From: Schizochytrium sp. CCTCC M209059
Taxonomy: Eukaryota > Sar > Bigyra > Thraustochytrida > Thraustochytriidae
Assembly (NCBI GenBank): GCA_000818945.1
Contig: KN805425.1
Span: 62,470 to 122,803, forward strand
Direction: 5' to 3'
DNA length: 60,334 nt
In this document: piece by piece, positions 59,801 to 60,334 of the stretch
Position numbering within the stretch: the first letter of the stretch is position 1
Layout: each line of letters starts with the position of its first letter
The notes under the pieces: model-generated
What the model was told of the DNA's origin: nothing
Databases searched by the model: none
Seen by the model: the letters and a program-made list of their open reading frames with translations, nothing else
Program-made: the position numbers and the translations under genes

Positions 59801-60334
59801 TCTGCTGCGCGCCTTTCTCCTCCTCCCCCGCTGCGCTTCCGTCCCCTCCTCCGTCTTCTTCTTTCGCGCCGTCACCTCCGCCTCCTCCTCCCCCTCCGAC
59901 TCCTGGGAGGGGGCGGCGCCGCCTCTCTCTGTGCCTCTGCGTCGCCGCACTGGGGGGCGATTTTCTCCCGCGCTGCCCCCCTCGGGCCGCGCGCCGCCCT
60001 CCCCCAGCGCGCGCCCCTCCCCCGGACGCGCGCACTTCCCGCAGCTATTTCGGTCGCTGCTACAGCAAGTGTGAACTTGCCAGCTCGCAGGACCTACAGC
60101 ACGCCCCGCAGCAGACCCCCCCACTGCTTCCTCGGCTTCGTTCGCAAGGGCTCCGGGCCGTGGCCTGCGAGTGCGTCCTCCTTTTTCTCTCTCTTGTTGT
60201 TCTCCTTGTCCTTCGGCTCCCGTCGCCGCCGCCGCCTGCGCCTGGCGCTCCGCCTCGGCGGCGGCGTCGTCGCGGCCCCTGCGCTCGCGGCGGCGCGCCT
60301 CCACGCCGCGCCGCTCGTCCGAGAGCCGCCTGCC
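50819..60334 (-). CDS. Giant SPRY-ARM-LRR-CHAT-NB-ARC protein (5' end open at window edge)
   Basis: The open frame exceeds 3,160 residues without intron; it runs off the right edge and has no ATG before 59089, so the start is beyond the window, in another exon, or at 59089. Numbering here counts from 60304. Order: Arg/Glu/Ser/Ala low complexity (1-400); B30.2/SPRY (about 425-645, with GWDPCKRHVFFTRNGKLLGVAF); Ser-rich linker; coiled coil (about 915-960); armadillo-like helical repeats (about 1030-1930); ribonuclease-inhibitor-type LRRs (about 2200-2490, VRWLDLSGNNL and LQELDLSENML); CHAT protease domain (about 2605-2790, HYSGHG and VSACHSEF dyad); NB-ARC-like STAND module (about 2870-3080, FLGRN, GTSGIGKLS, KFLLLLSGCDN, ILITSS, KPLAGNPRQI). 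CHAT is a caspase-like fold used in prokaryotic and eukaryotic death or immune signalling. The NTPase motifs are degenerate. An NLR-like signalling role is inferred; the partner and trigger are unknown. Confidence 0.88.
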   Translation of the reverse strand, partial: GRRLSDERRGVEARRRERRGRDDAAAEAERQAQAAAATGAEGQGEQQEREKGGRTRRPRPGALANEAEEAVGGSAAGRAVGPASWQVHTCCSSDRNSCGKCARPGEGRALGEGGARPEGGSAGENRPPVRRRRGTERGGAAPSQESEGEEEAEVTARKKKTEEGTEAQRGRRRKARSRGREGEEREKREKQEKREAGRQQTRSADSSGGSGGSGSSSCAREQEARAREGKTEPRAGAAAWEAGGSRRAARLSLGQLSALHEPVWRTVEAVGGGEAATRRRSVNWAAEDDEQQEQDARGCAVARPPPPSSSANTGPAGRGRRGRGGSDCLRPAAGTGTGTGNSNSNLYNHNNNYVKNAPYAYASSSYPSKQEIVASGLNDELDFDELDLVFDAANLEFDESSDDEYEADSLGATSRMTSRMGSLPNDGPTRVVLARGAESNAARLTASGTAVKTCEKAAWSSGGLFVACGDVGFPFRLEGNKSLRAPDDDTENDDNEESPTGDLAPNEDEDDEILYFEVRFSRLEVGSEVAIGLELASTPDKINYPGWNPGSWALHSSGRLFAGSAASMAGASADQFCPQFAPNDVIGCGWDPCKRHVFFTRNGKLLGVAFKIAHDARELDAMPATASLFPVLGIRSPCVHASVNFGDSSFCWDSSRLGKVRRARPAVVTPVHLKIGRGTSSNSNSRASSATSGGSSDASLASLGKTPSGSDHEVEAPRNPEGVPRTIDRGLGLNMIKEANEAPSRRLMRSLRRDSSAHQQYSDASASLSKRPLDMMGSTALPQNPGAPSSRSASSSTSASSPSSPRPEDEGLAGRSGHIAKAVQLTSKMSSRIQGLLESQASSTSSLHGSDTGTIASTSTAASRGAKRDALPRAVSKLSSNSSTNTSDLGAITAANSLRQVDLALAPALEEAVEQEVAMETTEALRERLEQLRSDVTELSAQLEVFTKANSSEAVEALNEASLAEEKSILLRHRIYNLICETPDDAILGDLLELQDALLTVIDHTSLFRSRVEAGLPLASAEEAGKIFRPTESYSMSKGLADSTQELLCSLRGGTEQAQLNAARALAYLVRDGEKNVEIRTWSRMNAYQEGAMSTLSTVLASARCRKNLKLKHAVATAIVAIVSGSWVSTDSSSTLQTLERSATSSNSSGSSTRAAAYSRANAQRQSGIRRPSIASEEEHPAVPTSAASLSNVSSSAQTELDPRADPRFVAKGFMAELPSIIRACAVLVRNDCFCCDDNSWKHGRKGCVFTMREASLAIANLCMILAYRDSLRLSTRAVLPIADPEDAIGEWVHLMAESATPLLMEICLAASPDNASSHRATDDGDLDDEDPIKVWREARQFAVYSVSVLCQYTRAHQVLLEENVLEMITTTLGAADDVIVYHATRAVFWLSAAAAPRLVCDISGADPFAGEDVDLVTVGWTVGQLVSRGAVAALFKVVDRENLPPATRSSVAAALAILSSLGPCERKLLELDAPRVLGSLASHCLAGVVPKDEAGGVTVREQTPSLEEKDGSGPTPMTRPSMASAPPLSSATAGGDGTCSASLLSGSDGSCSSLSNRANASSEVQGVMLRPESVVQGPVPMPMGSAKQMKKRKHGLSSGGSSSSNSRTSSNEDSSGGPSTSSSEEPDGILGVIAGHYQAGGGDDALSAETRERREELRYLAATFMHICNAVSRATARYKNVGSGDALPWKVVATHARALTRLCRSQDDLITFYTLQAVFQLSKLGRDACDALAKQSVARVMIRTLRLTAQAAITCAASDTPGIITARNEVRLAAASVLGNLANASPDASTRVALAGGIEYALETLRRLFGIPESIESASSRHLTLCDPPGAEIEVAHQAVRLLSGFYHVISRNLAIPKRWDRIAGTYLPNVTGVVATASAMLSYPVAVIQMELCRLLASVAECPGSEVIRPQMIQSSLRGLLGLLNGESDGSLSGGQFHESVEDVLIALGFEDGIDDVILSGNSPELLRTWGRIQASLEFQMLASIALKQRGSEYWDSPTDAVHQAAKEVSAHSAFAVTLNRFLAYQKDAPSYEPPLWLRGLVGTTTTPTPSDEIDQQLRIISERYITSWASHLGFILDHSAFGPLHDDAHLGLDGIARSMPSWYAELLKQSIPNLLERRRFLFPYAREGHRTPSSELLLPELPLHVTIPSSRHLTKQFSSILQKVLASHSVATVLGGVGDKDEPPAQEWALCVRECTKCSNEDFFDNLLDCLRRFPSITSLTLIGPANGDQRIDTKVLAKLVRFLPDTVQWLTFDNLLCRGKDVALIAKAILTRRTITLSLAGLSIRESGLSGRDLNPILHLLQPPTSHHEGPASPPKLRVRWLDLSGNNLTDAHCAAVLDAISTASTEDWAVRGIDLSNNAVLGFPTKMFQTLFSDEGMPLLGSESYPGTLHELHMGNMPIGSRAASALLRRIATPDSRLRALGLGGCRLSGDNVLVCAVVELLEKGTHLQELDLSENMLGEVAGKEICLALRMSCPHYIGLHGCKGLRQSDRDLIDETVRSSRRIWAEALHAREKRELLERAKSEFIGVNRARSQGLQQQHQWSSASALPSWDMDPTFSSPSGSFDNPDAWASPSSTTGGGPSLSGSGNGDVMMNPMVRDMIQDERAGFRPRLSVLFSIPLVHFGPDGQPMACASIEYEAERHMLMQTFQDAKRDINLSFGFATMDRLRSEVTLRSRAIHYSGHGSRDALLFEDQIGGARPVATSVLRDLAGGASGSKMSKVKLAFVSACHSEFAGQAFVDAGVPHVVCVKVAERIQDTAAQAFTRWFYLELAIGGTVRKAFDVATQAVRAQEQARVGGVAASMAPSIRPEQASKFLLLPKDADHDVPIFPGRAELKRWPSGDAMVSGLPEDQERQEERRRLWWGSFVSSALPKEFLGRNVQAYDLLAAIMTRRIVSCTGTSGIGKLSLASFVVNYALRRGNFPQGAILIRANEMSSVSELVKKLRDRTIDPHSAPPAHGTRSLKTASSSLQGDSPTMDMEEVYREQLFELLRYRKFLLLLSGCDNIDGKDPSFRMFLGRLSDEVEGLCILITSSKSIGRIPGYTVTNLKLRPLHHRDAALLFLRLALSTRLCSPSYIAKLMSSAEPPREKTANPYTLLDAIGEHPFLKPLAGNPRQIMDETHALTPDRFTTIIEQCQLVIANTTQVVRSKTTGSINTSLSPSMTPQ

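Overview
The window is nuclear DNA from a GC-rich, intron-poor protist. The gene set is eukaryotic: PCNA, makorin, SART1/Snu66, farnesyltransferase alpha, a DH-PH RhoGEF and a DHX57-type helicase. There are no operons or bacterial ribosome sites. Only one intron can be shown with confidence. Long single-exon genes, a DGAT2-type acyltransferase and a bZIP factor with an altered basic region suggest a stramenopile, perhaps a thraustochytrid/labyrinthulomycete. That placement is inference from gene content.

Layout. 0.6-3.4 kb: two head-to-tail MDR oxidoreductase paralogues (minus), both with a predicted N-myristoylation signal. 4.4-9.3 kb: DHX57-like RNA helicase (plus). 9.9-10.7 kb: PCNA (minus). 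11.8-12.9 kb: coiled-coil protein (plus). 13.6-15.5 kb: DH-PH RhoGEF (plus). 15.8-17.4 kb: AFG1/LACE1-type ATPase (minus) with a 171-nt intron. 17.8-19.1 kb: makorin (minus), divergent from an RbfA-domain protein (19.7-21.3 kb, plus). 21.7-22.7 kb: farnesyltransferase alpha subunit (plus). 24.0-26.8 kb: DGAT2-type acyltransferase with a long polytopic N-terminal extension (plus). 27.1-28.7 kb: catalytically dead UBC12-like E2 with polyglutamine (minus). 30.1-33.6 kb and 34.2-37.7 kb: two identical copies of a polytopic, possibly PqiA-like membrane protein around an N gap, probably one locus assembled twice. 38.1-40.2 kb: bZIP factor with a START-like tail (minus). 40.2-43.9 kb: gene-poor, partly AT-rich. 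44.1-46.4 kb: SART1/Snu66 with two Hub1-binding motifs (minus), divergent from a large membrane-anchored FAD oxidase (46.8-50.2 kb, plus). 50.8 kb to the right edge: a giant SPRY-ARM-LRR-CHAT-NB-ARC protein (minus).

The genes form no single pathway; this is an ordinary mosaic of housekeeping loci. The strongest candidate for an undescribed system is the 50.8-60.3 kb protein. It joins an intact caspase-like CHAT His/Cys dyad to an NB-ARC-like module whose Walker A Thr, Walker B Asp and sensor Arg all appear to be replaced, behind SPRY, armadillo and LRR recognition regions. This looks like an NLR-like or death-signalling protein with a degenerate switch. Other unusual proteins are the pseudo-E2, the bZIP lacking the invariant Asn, the extended DGAT2 and the FAD oxidase without a visible HWxK motif. 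Short tandem repeats lie just upstream of almost every start codon.
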